Below are positions 1 through 12,640 of a stretch of 64,000 bases of DNA, piece by piece. The first letter of the stretch is position 1. Every line of letters begins with the position of its first letter. The stretch is from Tethya wilhelma (Eukaryota > Porifera > Demospongiae > Tethyida > Tethyidae). The DNA is taken from contig CAXIPT010000002.1 of assembly GCA_964030475.1 (NCBI GenBank), positions 4,217,885 to 4,281,884 on the forward strand, read 5' to 3'. Below the pieces are notes generated by a model. It was not told where the DNA came from and did not search any database. It saw nothing but the letters and a program-made list of their open reading frames with translations. Made by a program: the position numbers and the translations under genes.

Positions 1-21
1 CCCCCCCCCCCCCCCCCCCCC
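1..21. repeat. poly-C run at window edge
   Basis: An uninterrupted run of C opens the window. It is low complexity, with nothing functional visible; it may be a genuine homopolymer or a sequencing or assembly edge effect. Confidence 0.8.
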
Positions 22-206
22 ACAACTCAATATGAAAGGGTCTGAGCACCAGACTATCTATCAGCTATGTTAAGAAATGGACCAAATGTTAGTTCATGCA
101 ATAAATTGACCATGCAAATTGTCCATCCAGCAACACTGAAAGCTGGACCAATTATTACTGCATATATTGTACTCTTCAGTTTCTCGCACACACACACACT
201 GTCTAG

Positions 207-325
207 ATAAGTTTGTTAAAGGTTGCTATGCTGTCTCTGTGACCGGTGAACTGCCTCAGGACGTCATCGATCAGCTGCAGGACAAGGGAGTGCCTTATCA
301 TTCCCGTGACAACACTAATAGATGA
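207..325 (+). CDS. SUPT4H1: transcription elongation factor SPT4, last exon (partial)
   Basis: This is the terminal coding exon of SPT4, the small zinc-finger partner of SPT5 in the DSIF complex, which controls RNA polymerase II pausing and processivity in the nucleus. The exon follows a CA-rich tract and the acceptor GTCTAG at 201-206 and ends at TGA 323-325. It reads KFVKGCYAVSVTGELPQDVI, then DQLQDKGVPYHSRDNTNR. Animal SPT4 ends with a very similar GVYAVSVTGRLP segment and a short basic tail after YxSRD. The zinc-binding N-terminal part lies in upstream exons outside the window. The gene is tail-to-tail with MICU1, with 194 bp between the two stop codons. The call rests on strong motif identity over about 37 residues. 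Confidence 0.88.
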
Positions 326-519
326 CATCATAATGACATAATGCAACTTGCTCGTATCACTGTCACACTATGCTAAGTCTTGGTAATGGTCATCAAAGTT
401 CAATGTTCAATGAAAAGTAAAATTTTTTTCAAGAGTTTCAAAAACACGACAATTTTGTTCTATTGCTATGACCCATTATTTATAAATACTTCATTAATGT
501 TATGTGATGAGTTTTATGA

Positions 520-3500
520 TCATGATTTGATCCCTAGTGTATTCTTCATGACCTTTGAACTACAAGCAGCAACAGAGCCTAGTAGACGGGCAAATCCTAG
601 TTCCTTTGACTGTGAGTGTGTGTGTGTGCGAGAGAGAGAGAGAGAGAGATGAGTGCATGCATGTGTCATTTTGAAGATGCCATTGGCTCACTTTCTCCAG
701 TCCTCTTGTTGTACGTGACTTCATGACCTTTGTGAACTCTCTGTGGCTGAGATTACCATCATCTATACACACATAAAATTAGTATACTACTAGTAAACTA
801 TACAAGTATGTTAGGATACTGTCAGTAAACTACTACTTACTGTCGTCATCAAAGAGCACTATAATGAATTCCACCAAATGGTCACTGAGTTCAACATCAG
901 CTACTGCCTTAGCAACACTCTTCAAATCAGCTGTATAGCACAAAATATTGGTGGGAATGAAATTTGGCAGATTTTATTTTGGCAGTAGCGCATGCAGTAA
1001 TAAACATCATATTATAAGCAAAGTTTTGTGTGTCTGTCCGTGTGTCTGTGTGTGTGTCACGGGAGTTCACCGGAAGTGATGCGACCTCGAGCTAAAATGC
1101 TACTTTTTCTCTGGACTGTAGAAAATGCAAGCTACGAAAAGTGTGCCTAGACAGCCAGCTAGGATGGTACTAGCCTAGGATAGAATCACAAGCGCTACAA
1201 GTATGGCTGACAGTTTTTGAGATCGCTGACAAGGCTTACCAGTGGCATCCGTGTCCGACAAAGAAGCGTGATACAGCAGCCAATCTTTCACAAAAGAAGC
1301 GTAGCACAGGGAGAGATTTCGCTACTAAGAGTCTGCTTCTCTGTCGCTGTACACGAAACACAGCTAGCCTGATAACGAGTTTCTTTGCCAGCTGATTGCG
1401 AAAATGGCGGAAGTCGGAAAAGGGTCGTCTGTGACGTCACGTAGTGAGGTAAATTGCTGAGCTGGCCAAATTGCAAAGAGCAGCAGTGAATGCATGCATG
1501 GTTAACCTTTCACTGCCCAGTTATTATTATGCAGATGCCTATACTTGCATGCATCTACAGGAAACATCAGTATACTTCATACACATGCAAGGAGCATGGC
1601 GAGCGAAGCGAGCCACACTCCTTGTATTCCATAATAATAATATGTGCTGCGCAAAAATGATTGTTTAATATTGGCAATCCTTACCAACTGCCAACCTGCC
1701 AATATTAAAATCTGCCAAATTTTTATGCTATACAATACATAGCATGTACGAGTGGTGTACATTAATAAGAGCCACAACACACACACACATACTGACCTGC
1801 GGTAATACATGCTCCAGCTGCCAGGTACATGCCCAGAGCTATCTCAACATCATTGATAGATTCCACCAACTTTGAAAACGATTTCACTTCGTCAAATACG
1901 ATACCCTATAATTACATCACAATTACATCATACACATTATAGTAACCATGACAACATAATTATTACAAGCAAACAAAACTGACCTTTGAACTCTCTTCTT
2001 CGCCAAGTTCCTTGCCGTAAACCTTTCGGATTCTTTTGTAGAATTTTTTCCTTCTCTGGTCGTTCATTTCAGCGTAGGAGAGAATGAGCTTGGTGAACTG
2101 GTACTCACTGATCAGACCATCCTCCGGCTCAAAACGCTCAAACTATAAGTGCATATGTTTTGGACATAACATTAGATCGAAGGCTTGGTGAACCAACAAG
2201 CAATAGCTTCGTACCCAGGCCTACCCCGTACAATTTAAGAATTAAACGGGGGGGGGGGTACAGGGCCTAGGAACGAGGCTACAACAAGCTAACGTGTATA
2301 CCTCTAGTTTCAGCACCTCCATTCTCAGTTGCTCGTGGAACTCTCTGAAGTGGTCGACTGTCAGAAGTTTGTCTCTGTTTGGGCCAAAGAACCTCTCCAC
2401 CAGAGCATCGTCAACAGATCCTAGGATACAGAATGTGTGTGTGTTGAAATGAACCCTTTTAAAGAATTACAGCTTTCTTTCATAAACTTTGTGCAGAACA
2501 AAGTATCAACTTGGATCTCACATTCCATTAATTTTAAATGTAAAAGTTCTAATTAACAATTCTTGGATATATATTTATAACAATTCCATAACTATTATAG
2601 AGCTCTTGCAATTACGTAAAATGAGTCACTTCCGTATGGCAGCAATGTACAGAGCAATACAGAGAAATAAGCAGCTGTCACTTATATACTTCCGTATGGC
2701 AAAAATAACTATTTCCAGTATTACTTCAAGAGAACAAGGCTAATACTTTACATCCTCATAATTTATTACTAAATATTACTATTAACTAACCGGCAACATT
2801 GCCAGTGACGAGGTGGTCCCTGTGTCGCGCCCCGACGGCCGTGGAGCTGAGGATGACACTCCTTACCGTCTCAAACTCATCCACGTCAACCTCTCCATCT
2901 CCGTTGAGGTCAAACATCTTGAAGGCCACTTCAAAATGGTGGACGGGAGCTGCAGCAGGAGACAATGTGTGCGTGTAGAGGACATTTTGACGGCAAAACC
3001 ATAGATATTAGATAATTAGGGCACTAATTATCTATTATCTATGGCAAAATTGACTTCAACAAATAGGTGACAATGTAGCGGACATTTTGGGAGCAAAATT
3101 GACTTCAGTGATCATTCAAAACAGTCCATTGAGCTATTGTAACTGTACATGTGTCACTTTCGTCAGTTCAAGTCCATCTGGTTTGAGAATGCCGGTAGAA
3201 AAAATTGAATAACTTTCTTAGTATCCAACCAATTTCAAAATTTCAAGCACCATTGGAAAGTGCTCGTTCTCCCCATTCTTTTTGTCGCTTTTCCAGCTTC
3301 CTACACCCTACCAGTCAAAAGTTAGCTATTTGTGCAATAGGAAAAGTATTGCATGAATCTCATAATTATTTTACTTCCGGTGGCATTCTCAAACAAGATG
3401 GACTTAGTAAAATGTACAAATAAGCAATACGGAGCAAAATGGGGCAGCTGCAAACTCTTATCCTTTCAAAAATATCTACTTTTGAGGAGGTCTAATCACA

Positions 3501-4875
3501 ACAATAGAGAAAATAAAACCAACCACAATGTACAATTCAGACCATCAAACCATCAGTCCTAGCTACATAGCAGAGATCTAGCCTCGTTCCCAGGCTCCTC
3601 CTTCGCGAATATTTTCTTTTCGCCTCCTTCACGAATCAGGCTCCTCCTTCGCGAATAAAAATATTTGTGAAGGAGGAGCCTGATTCGTGAAGGATATTTT
3701 CTTTAAAAAGAAAATATTTGCGAACATTTTCTTTGAAGAGAAAATATTCACTAAGGAGGAGCCTGATTCGCGAAGGAGGAGCCTGGGAACAAGGTTAGGA
3801 AAGATCAACTCACTGGCCAAGATGGTTAGAAGGAAAAGATAGTCTGAAAATGAAATGAGACCATGACGACCCAGCTTAGAGAACACACTGTCCTGTTCAT
3901 CAGTTGTCATAGCAGCACACTTCTCCTTCCATTGCTGCATGTGTGTGTGGATCATGTGAGCTCATGTGACCAGCACAATGACATCATTCTTACCTCAATG
4001 CTCATGGATTGGAACTGGTCTAGCCCCAGGCCGTCTGGTTGGATAATGCCTGGCGTAATGGAACGGAAAAAATCGTCAGGGGTCATGTAGATCATCGACG
4101 CCCCACTTCTTTCACGAATATTGATCGTGGCAAAATATCGGAAGATCTTGTCGGGAGTGCTGTAGGCTCTGATGCGATCTTCATAGCCAATCACACGCTG
4201 GTCGTGAAAGCTCCTTCTTTTCTTCCCTTTTTTCTCCTCCTCCACATCGGCACTACCCTGTGGATCATAATCAAATTAAAGATCAAAGCATTCTATTTCT
4301 AGACATCAAAGCATTCCACACATACCTCAGCCACGCCCACCACTTCCTCTGCCTTCAGTTTCAAATAGAGAATGTACGAAGCTCCAAAGAAAGCGACTGC
4401 AGCGCCCGTGGCAACTTGAAGGTTACGAGCTCGAGTCTTTGCTTCTTCACTCGGGCCCTGACTCGTTTGACCGGTTTCTGAGCTTGATTGTGAACTCATC
4501 AAACTGGACTGACTGGTTCTACAGAGGAGAGAATGCCTGCTGTGGCATGTTGGAGAGCTGTGTGAGTGAAGGGAGGACATTGAAGCAAATCTTGCTGGGT
4601 ATTGCAACGAGGTAAGTCTGATCAGCGAAGGAATGGCTCTAGTCCCACAGAGATAAAGTTTGAGCAACCTGGATCACACAAGAAATTGTTTTAGAAGACA
4701 AAAACAGAAAATATATACAGAACAGTTTCTTTGGTAGACACACACACCATGCAAATAGTTCAAAAAACTCCAGATATTATACTGAGATCTCTAGGTTAAT
4801 TTCTACATACCAACAAGAAGAAACTTTCTTTCTTAATTTAACAAAGACGTAATCTTTTACAACTTACCTTTCCAT
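520..4875 (-). CDS. MICU1: mitochondrial calcium uptake protein 1 (EF-hand gatekeeper of the uniporter)
   Basis: MICU1 sits in the mitochondrial intermembrane space, senses Ca2+ and gates the MCU pore. Eleven exons, in transcription order: 4875-4868, 4668-4326, 4257-3994, 3934-3814, 2949-2791, 2420-2302, 2142-1984, 1905-1797, 930-841, 762-692, 609-520. All phases agree, giving about 510 residues (human 476). Visible features: a Ser/Thr-rich targeting region and one hydrophobic segment ([17 protein letters not shown]); a basic patch KKGKKRR matching the MICU1 polybasic motif; [20 protein letters not shown]-hand 1 [15 protein letters not shown]-hand 2 [13 protein letters not shown], assembled across an exon junction. 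The C-terminal exon ([16 protein letters not shown]) keeps the Cys that in human MICU1 forms the intersubunit disulfide. The 8-nt first coding exon (ATGGAAAG) spliced to 4668 is inferred from phase and splice sites. The basic patch favours MICU1 over MICU2/3. Confidence 0.94.
932..1735. repeat. inverted-repeat-ended interspersed element in MICU1 intron
   Basis: The ends are inverted copies of a motif beginning TGTATAGCA(C/T)AAAA and followed by TTTGGCAGATTTTA. Related one-sided copies lie at about 21113-21275 and 46595-46763. It abuts the acceptor of the 841-930 exon. No coding capacity was seen. It is probably a non-autonomous DNA element. Confidence 0.55.
3170..3405. mobile_element. MITE-like element, family 1 copy 1 (MICU1 intron)
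   Basis: About 235 bp with terminal inverted repeats of about 23 bp: AGTCCATCTGGTTTGAGAAT on the left and its near-perfect inverse on the right (one mismatch seen). The interior has a recognisable core containing 'ACCAGTCAAAAGTTAGCTA'. Related copies occur at about 11450-11654 (BicC intron) and, in reverse, 22968-23186 (cathepsin intron). It is non-coding, so it would be a non-autonomous DNA transposon. The superfamily is not determined because the target duplication is unclear. Confidence 0.7.
3581..3794. repeat. foldback repeat (CTCGTTCCCAGGCTC family)
   Basis: A palindromic element beginning CCTCGTTCCCAGGCTCC and ending GGAGCCTGGGAACAAGG, with several internal inverted copies of 'GGAGGAGCCTG' and 'AAAATATT'. 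Smaller relatives lie at 7038-7105 and 54845-54912. It would fold into a long hairpin in RNA or single-stranded DNA. It sits in a MICU1 intron. Confidence 0.7.
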
Positions 4876-5005
4876 AATGTCTTCTTCTTCTTCAGAGGTG
4901 GCTGTTGTTTGTGTAAAGCTGTGATTGAACTAGGCCACGCCCACACAGCAAATTCCTGGCAATTTGATACATTGTTTGGGGGCTGAAAACATCAAACTGA
5001 CAAAC
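4876..5005. promoter_or_regulatory. putative shared bidirectional promoter of MICU1 and MCU
   Basis: Only 130 bp separate the MICU1 start codon (4873-4875, minus strand) from the MCU start codon (5006-5008, plus strand). Both 5' UTRs and the core promoters must overlap here unless a non-coding first exon lies elsewhere. A GC-box/CACCC-like stretch, CCACGCCCACAC, lies near 4934-4945. No TATA box is apparent for either direction. The region is inferred from gene geometry; start sites were not observed. Confidence 0.65.
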
Positions 5006-5521
5006 ATGGCTACGTTCAAAAGGTGCTTCTCTCTCCGTCTGTCTCTGGCTAGACTGTGTGGACGGCAAGTTAGGCTCTATTCCAACGGGGTGACACCTTA
5101 CAGTACACTACCTGGTCAGTGGACAAGTTTAGTTTGTTTATAAAGTGTCTTGTGTATATTAAAATATTTAAAGTAGCTAGGGTGTTGGATAAACAATCAC
5201 CTTTCTCTGATCTAGCTCAGAGACTATTCCAGCTCTGAAGAATGCACGCATTTTTACTAGATCTAGCACTAACAGTGGTTAACTAAATGCTTCCTATAAT
5301 AGATAGCTCTTATAAAGACAGGGTTAGTCTGGTGTGCCACGCCAGACTATTATTAAAGATAAGGGTTGGTCACTTGATATGGGCTGGTCATGCGGTGATT
5401 TAGATGAATAGTGTACAATTAATTTGATATGATTTGTACAAATGCATTAGCTGATATAACGGAAAATCATATCACTCATTTGTGATATTTACAGACCTCT
5501 CCCCTCCCCACTCCACACACA

Positions 5522-5554
<33 letters not shown>

Positions 5555-8399
5555 CACCCCCTGCAGTGTCTGTGTCTGTCCATCAAGGGTTCCCTGTTCT
5601 CTCTGTCCCTCTGCCCTCTCGGAGGGAGAACTGTGATTTCATCATTCGACCTTATCTTCAAAACGTCGGCAACTTTATCGAGCAGTTGAAATCTGAAGAT
5701 CAAGGCATTGAAAAGTAAGTGGCAGCTGCACATTTCTTTATGCGTTTGCTACATTGAAGATCTGAGTGCGATAAGAGCATTCAAATGATATCCATTTTGT
5801 TATGTTTCACTAAGCGTAGGCCAAATTAGCTCTTCATCCATAAGTGCCGAATACGAGTGTGATAGTGTACCCATAGGAATTGTACTAGGTTATGAATTGA
5901 ACTAACTCTGTATCATCAGATTTTACCCAAAACTTGGCAATCTATATATCATTTGAAAGCTTATTTGTGCTGATTACGTTGGTACAAGTTTTATTTTCAT
6001 ACAACAAACCAGTGATTGATAAAAGTTAAAAATATGTTGTTAGTATAGAGAAAGCACCTAAAAAACACCTTGCGTATATCTTGGAGTAGGAAGGTCATAT
6101 GAAACTGTGACCTTTACCATTGCATTCAGTGTGATAAGAGCATTCAAATGATATCCATTTTGTTATGTTTCACTAAACGTAGGCCAAATTAGCTCTTCAT
6201 CCATAAGTGCCGAATACGAGTGTGATAGTGTACCCATAGGAATTGTACTAGGTTATGAATTGTAAAAATAGCATGGGAGATATTATTATATTGTGCTTTC
6301 AGTTGAGCAAAACGTACATATAGCGCAATATTAAAAGAGGAAGCTGTCAATTACTCCCGTAGTTATGGCAACAACGATATGTAGTTCTCTAGAGTATTGC
6401 TTGAAAAACGCTTCCAATTGTCCTGACATCACTTGCTACTGCCTCTATGTACTGTGTTTATATTAATACTGCTGTTTGTTCTTTTGAGCACATTATAATT
6501 AATTTAATGATATTATATCAATTATTAGGCCTAATGATGCCAATTAACCCATTATGCTCTTGTTAATTACTTCCCTAGTGTTTCACTCTACACTGTTGAT
6601 GGTCACAAGATAGCCAAATCAACTGGGATGGACATTTTACTACAATCAGATTTCGATCTGAAAATGAACGATTTCAAGCATCGTGTTGAAGTACCCAGTG
6701 ATTGTAAGTTAATTATGTCAACAAGAAACTTGTGATAAATGAGTTAGTAACTTAATTAGAGGGATACTTAACATGTATAATTATTAGCTTAATCTCAGGG
6801 TATTAATTAGTTTAATCTGAGAGTAATATTAAACAACCAATTACTTTAATTAGAGGGGTAATTACAAGGACATAATTAGATTGGTTCATTTACAATCTCT
6901 TCTCTATTTAAGTGAAATATCCTCTGGATGGCGAGGCAAGTTTGGCCGATGTTAGAAACATGATCCATAAACTATACAGTTCCCTGAACGTGGACAAACA
7001 CCAGGTAAAGTTCAAGTTTGACACACATGGTATTTGACTAACCTCGTACCCAGGCTCTCTCCTTTGACCTTATTTTTCAAGGAGGGAGGGGCCTGAGTAC
7101 GAGGTTTGTGTTTGACTCTATCATATTGTGAATGCTTTGATGTCTGGAAAGAGTCTATTTTATAATAATAATTATGACAACTACTGTATAGCAGGAAAGT
7201 TTCGTGGTGTCAAACTTTCGCAGATGTCTCTAGTCAAACATTTTTGCATTTTAACTTTCGCGAATGAGCTCTGCGAGCCCGTACATGTCATTATAAAGTC
7301 ATATATTACAGAGAATATTGTGGATAAAAACTTTTGTGAATGGATCGTGATCCATTAAAGCCACAAAAGTTAACCTGTACGAAACTTTCCCACTATAACC
7401 CCTCCCTCTCTCGTAATTCTCCTAAAATCAAACAGCTGTCAAAAGAGTTGGAACTCCGTGGTCAGCTGGAGCAGCTCCGCTCTGAATTGGAACCCCTTGA
7501 GAAGCAGCGTCAGGTGTTGGCCCGTCGTTCCAGCTCGCGGACCAATGTTGCCGTGTGGACGGGACTGGCGTACATGTCCTTCAGCTTTGGTTTCTTCGCC
7601 CGGCTCACCTGGTGGGAATACTCTTGGGACATCATGGAACCAGTCACCTTCTTCTTCACCTATGGCACCTCTACCGCCATGTTTGCTTACTTTGTTCTTA
7701 CAAGACAGGTATGTTTATGAGTGCGGGGAGGAAATATGGTTCTTTTGTTTTGTTACTTGTTACTAGTCTACTGCTATGTTAAAGTTTGCTTACTTTGATC
7801 TTACAAAAAACAGGTATGTTTATAATTCCTGCCAGACTCTCAAGTTTTTTCTGCGAGACATAAGGTTTTTGATCCTTCTCAGGCCCATATAAATTGTGTG
7901 TATAAACTGCATAACTTTGCCCAATCTTGAGTTTTTTTAATTGGTTTGGGATAGCAATCTGGTTAATGAGTGTGGCAGGATTCCCGCAGGAAACTTTACG
8001 GTTGTTTTGTTTTTGTTACTGATTCATGTATTGTCATGGGATCAAAGACTCTCTCAAGTTTTATCCCATGTCTGCACACTACTGTATTGTTACACCAGTG
8101 GTTGTTCTTTTCTGTAGGAGTACGTCTATCCAGATGCACAGGATAGAGTGTACTTGAATGAATTCTACAAGTCTTCCAGTAGGCATAACTTTGATATTGA
8201 TAAGTAAGTTTGACGACCACTTACCATATTACCAAGGTGAGTGTTTGTGCTATTATAATTTGTGTTGTATTTTTCTGTTAGGTTCAATCACTTGAAGGAC
8301 ACTGTTGCTAAAGTTGAGGGGGAGTTGAGTCGTCTTCACGACCCCTTACAACTCAACCTTCCAACCCCCGCACCAGATGTCCCCCGGGAGTCAAGCTGA
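5006..8399 (+). CDS. MCU: mitochondrial calcium uniporter pore subunit
   Basis: MCU forms the Ca2+-selective channel of the inner mitochondrial membrane. Seven exons: 5006-5114, 5567-5714, 6579-6703, 6913-7004, 7436-7708, 8118-8203, 8282-8399. They total 951 nt in consistent phase (316 residues; human 351). The N-terminus is basic and Ser/Leu-rich, suiting a mitochondrial presequence. A matrix domain follows (PVLSVPLPSRRENCDF, then KIAKSTGMDILL). The next segment is a coiled coil (LSKELELRGQLEQLRSELEP). Then come transmembrane helix 1 (TGLAYMSFSFGFFARL), the pore signature WDIMEP within LTWWEYSWDIMEPVTFFFTY, helix 2 (AMFAYFVLTRQ) and a second coiled coil ending HDPLQLNLP. The DIME acidic ring that binds Ca2+ is intact. 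It is divergently paired with MICU1 and followed 315 bp later by Bicaudal-C on the same strand. Confidence 0.97.
5759..6260 (+). repeat. direct duplication inside MCU intron 2
   Basis: A block of about 140 bp, beginning near GATAAGAGCATTCAAATGAT and ending GTACTAGGTTATGAATTG, occurs at about 5769-5899 and again at 6130-6260 with about one visible difference. The copies are about 361 bp apart. No coding content. Confidence 0.75.
7187..7397. mobile_element. MITE-like element in MCU intron 4
   Basis: About 210 bp bounded by inverted ends TATAGCAGGAAAGTTTCG and CGAAACTTTCCCACTATA (two mismatches when one is inverted). The interior contains repeated AAAGTT/AACTTT pieces and no gene. It ends shortly before the acceptor of the exon encoding the MCU pore. 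Confidence 0.6.
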
Positions 8400-8713
8400 A
8401 AGATAATTGATTAAGAATTATTTGATGGCTACACACCTCAGTGTAGTATTGAAGTAATATACTATTATATTTAAACTTTAGAAATGTAATAATAATTAGT
8501 ATTGAGCGTGTAGAGATCAAAAAATTAATGTGTTTTTAGTGGATGTGAGAAAATTAAATTATGCATGACATTGTCTGTACTTATGCGCATGCGCAGTGTA
8601 TTTGGGGGTATTTCCCTGTCGTAAATTTAATAATCACACAAAAAAGATTTCCTCCGTAAGGAAGACGAATTGAGGGTAAAACAAACTCTTGACAAAGGGG
8701 AGACGGTGTGCCA

Positions 8714-9798
8714 ATGGCTGCCAACGAAGCTACTTCAGCGGATCCGAGCGGTTTCTCCCCAGCTAGACCTAAGGAACAGGCACGAGTTACCCTTCAAACC
8801 ACCGCCAGCTTAGAGACGTCAGCACACGAGCTGAAAGGTAGCAGTTTGTGATGATGTAATCATTACAGAGTATTGCTGTGTAGTAAAACCATCATGATTG
8901 GCCGTTAGTGTGTGTGTATTGAAGATCTGCCTGAGTAGATATAGTGATAGTGTGTATAAAATGTGGATATGATTATTCATCATTGCATGTACAGTGTTTG
9001 TGAGAAACTTGTTGTCAAATGTTAGTTGGTGTGTGTGTGTGTGCGTGCGTGTGTATGTGTGTGTGTGTGTGTGTGCGTGTGTGTGTGTGAGAGAGAGAGA
9101 GAGAGTATGCCTGGAAGTCGTGTGCATTTCTTGTGCAGTATGAAAGGAATTGAAACAGCTACTTTATCATATCTTCCCAGAAAACTTGTATTCAATTACA
9201 GTCTTCCTGTCATCCATTGACCAGTCCTTGTCCCACTATAGAACTGCTCATAATTGGACCTGGTTTGTTTCCTGCATAAAAAACTCCCTCTGGTTAACCA
9301 CTCGATAACTTAATATGTTGTAGGAAGTGTCTCCTTGTATAGCAATGACGTTAATAATAACTGAGTCCCTTTAAATCACATTCTTGTGTGTAAATAGTAC
9401 GTCCTTTAGCGTCAGCATTAATTGGACATTGTTGAGTCTAACGCACTTGATCAGTGGAGTGTATCAAATTCGTCACATGCGTTAGATGCGTTACACGTTT
9501 GAGTTTCACAGAAAATGTGCTACATAAAATGATTGATATAGTGCATCAAATGTGTTAATTAGATGTGTTATGCAGTCTCATATTTTTCATGCATGGTGTT
9601 AGATGTGTTACACTGTGTGACATTTTTTATGCACTGTGCTAAATGTGTTACGCAGTGTTATCTCTATTTGATGTCCAGGAGATGGAGTCCAATTGGAAAG
9701 GTCCAACTCTGTTAATGAGGACTACCTTCGTTACCTTAGCAACCCAGGGAACGTGGAGAAGAGATTTCCCGTGGATCGGAAGAAACTGGAACGACTGA

Positions 9799-9854
<56 letters not shown>

Positions 9855-11314
9855 CCCTCACTGCACGCATGTGTCTATAGACCCCCAGGTGAAGGTTATA
9901 GGACCCCCCACATCAGTTCAGAAGGCCCGTGAGCTAATCCTCAGTGAACTGGACGCCAAATCCACCCGGGTTACTCTGAAGATCGACGTGGCATATGCCG
10001 AACACTCTCATGTGATCGGGAAGGAGGGTATCAATATCAAGAAAGGTACAGTGATGTCACTATTATGTCATAGTTATTGATGATGTAATCTGGACTGTAT
10101 CTCAGTCTAGTAAGGTCGTAAGAAGCTGGGATTGGTACCATTGTGATCAGCTTGAAGAGGTCTTTCTGATGATATGGTTTATTGCCAGATTTAAATTTTG
10201 ACCAAAAATCTTCAAAAACCAGGGATTATATATAGCCCTAGCCCGGGAATTATATATATAGCCCTGTACATAGCCCTAGCCCAGAAATTATATATAGCCC
10301 TGTACATAGCCCTAGCCCGGAAATTATATATAGCCCTATATATAGCCCTAGCCCGGAAATTATATATAGCCCTATATATAGCCCTAGCCCGGAAATTATA
10401 TAATTATATATAGCCTTTGGTCTCATGTGATTTTTTTCAAACCAAGCCATACCATTTGAAAGATCTCTTCATGCTGATTGTAAACAGTGCAAGTCCCAGC
10501 TTCTAAGTTAAAAATTGCTAGAGCAGAAAAGTTGTGAAAACTGGACATACAGTAGCTTACTCCTAAATTTCCCTGTCATTGATGTAATTATTACATCATT
10601 TTGTCTCCTCTCCCTACAGTCCACGATGAAACAATGTGTCACATTCATTTCCCGGACTCAAAACGGATGCCTTACGGAGAAAAGAGCAACCAGGTGTCCA
10701 TCACTGGACAAGTAGTTGCCGTGGAAACAGCAAGAAAGAGAATAAGGGTATATATAAATCTAATTATACATGTACTACAAAATTATAACTATTGCGAGTG
10801 TTTAATTCTTAAAAAAAATCTAAGTACTTTGGAAGGAATACAATTTCAATGAGAGAAGATCTAGATAGAATATAAAAATGGCTGTTATTGAGTTTTGTGT
10901 TGTCTTTATCATGAGTCATGACTTTATTGTTTAAAATTTTTTTTTGAAGAATTGATGAATTTGTTTCCATTTGAAGAATTTCCAGTCCATTTTGTTATCA
11001 AACTGTAGAGCCTAGCTAGTTTTGAGCCTATTTATAAACATAGTATTATATTGGTGGATGTTTAGCACAAGACTTGTTACAACGAAGCTATAAATGTTTG
11101 CTTTTTCCTCTCTCTTCACTGTCTTCAGGATCTGTTGCCGGTTGTGGTGAGGTTCACTCTCCCCATCCCAGGAAGGATAGACACCTCTTCCCCGGACCTC
11201 GAGACAATGATGGTCACGTACAACGTCCACATCTTCATCAAACCTGTGAGTGAGTGAGTGGCTGGCTTTGGTTGAGTGTTCCAGTTGGAGATGGACTTTA
11301 TGTATCATCTATTT

Positions 11315-11352
<38 letters not shown>

Positions 11353-12572
11353 TAGCAACCAAGGCAGTACACGATGTCAGTGATCATTCGTGGAACAGTC
11401 CGCTATCTTGACGGGTTGAAGATTGCTGTTAGTAAGGTGAGCCGTCTTCACACAGTTGATGGTTTGATTACCGATTTAAAAATTTCTACCACCATTGGAA
11501 AGTGCTCGTTCTCCCCGTTCTTTTAATTGCTTTTCCAGCTTCCTACACCTTACCAGTCAAAAGTTAGCTATTTTGTCCCATAATTATGATAAATATTGCA
11601 TGAATCTCATCAAGTTATTTCACTTCCATCGGCATTCTCAAACCAGATGGTCTTTATTCTTTTGACACAAAAAATTTAGAATATTGTGAAAATTGACAAT
11701 TTAGAACATTGTGCATCTATTCTGCTTTCAACTCTCGTCCAATCAGGTGGTAGAGTATTACACCGGTGACATTCACATGATCCCCCCAATCACCCTCACG
11801 TTGGACGTGGCCGCCCAACACCACAGGACATTCATTGGTCAGAACGGAGGCAACATGAGGAAGATCATGGAGGAGACCACAACCACGTTAGTCTCAGCTC
11901 AGGCTGCGTTAGGATTAGTGGTTGATATTTTGAGCTGTGTTAGAATCAGTGGTTGATATTTTAAGTCTGTTAGGATCAGTGGTTAATATTTTGAGCTGTG
12001 TTAGAATCAGTGGTTGATATTTTAAGCATGTTAAAATCAGTGGTTGATATTTTAAGTGTGTTTGGATTAGTAGTTGATATTTTGAGTTGTGTTAGTATCA
12101 GTAATTGATATTTTGAGCTAGCTGTGTTAGTATCAGTAGTTAATATTTTGAGTCGTGTTAGTATCAGTATTTGATATTTTGGCTGTGTTAGTATCCATAG
12201 TTGATATTTTTAGCTGTGTTAGTATCAGTCTGTTGATCTCCTGATGCAGGATTCAGTTTCCAGACCCCATGTCTCGATACCAGAGCAACCAGGTTGAAGT
12301 CACTGGAACTACAGAAGATATCTTCAAAGCTAGAGACCTCTTACTGGTAACTAGCTAACACTTTTTGCAATCTTTAATGTGTTATGAAAATTTCAAGTTT
12401 CACAGTAGGATGTATTGCACAACCTTGTGTGATGTAATGATGATGTAATCATGTGTTTTCTCTTCGATTAGGGTTGTCTCCCTGTTGTCCTCATGTTTGA
12501 TGTACACGAGTCAGATGAAAATGTCCTCAGCTCCTGTAAGTCATTGATGGCTAGTCAGTGTAGGACTTGATT

Positions 12573-12640
<68 letters not shown>

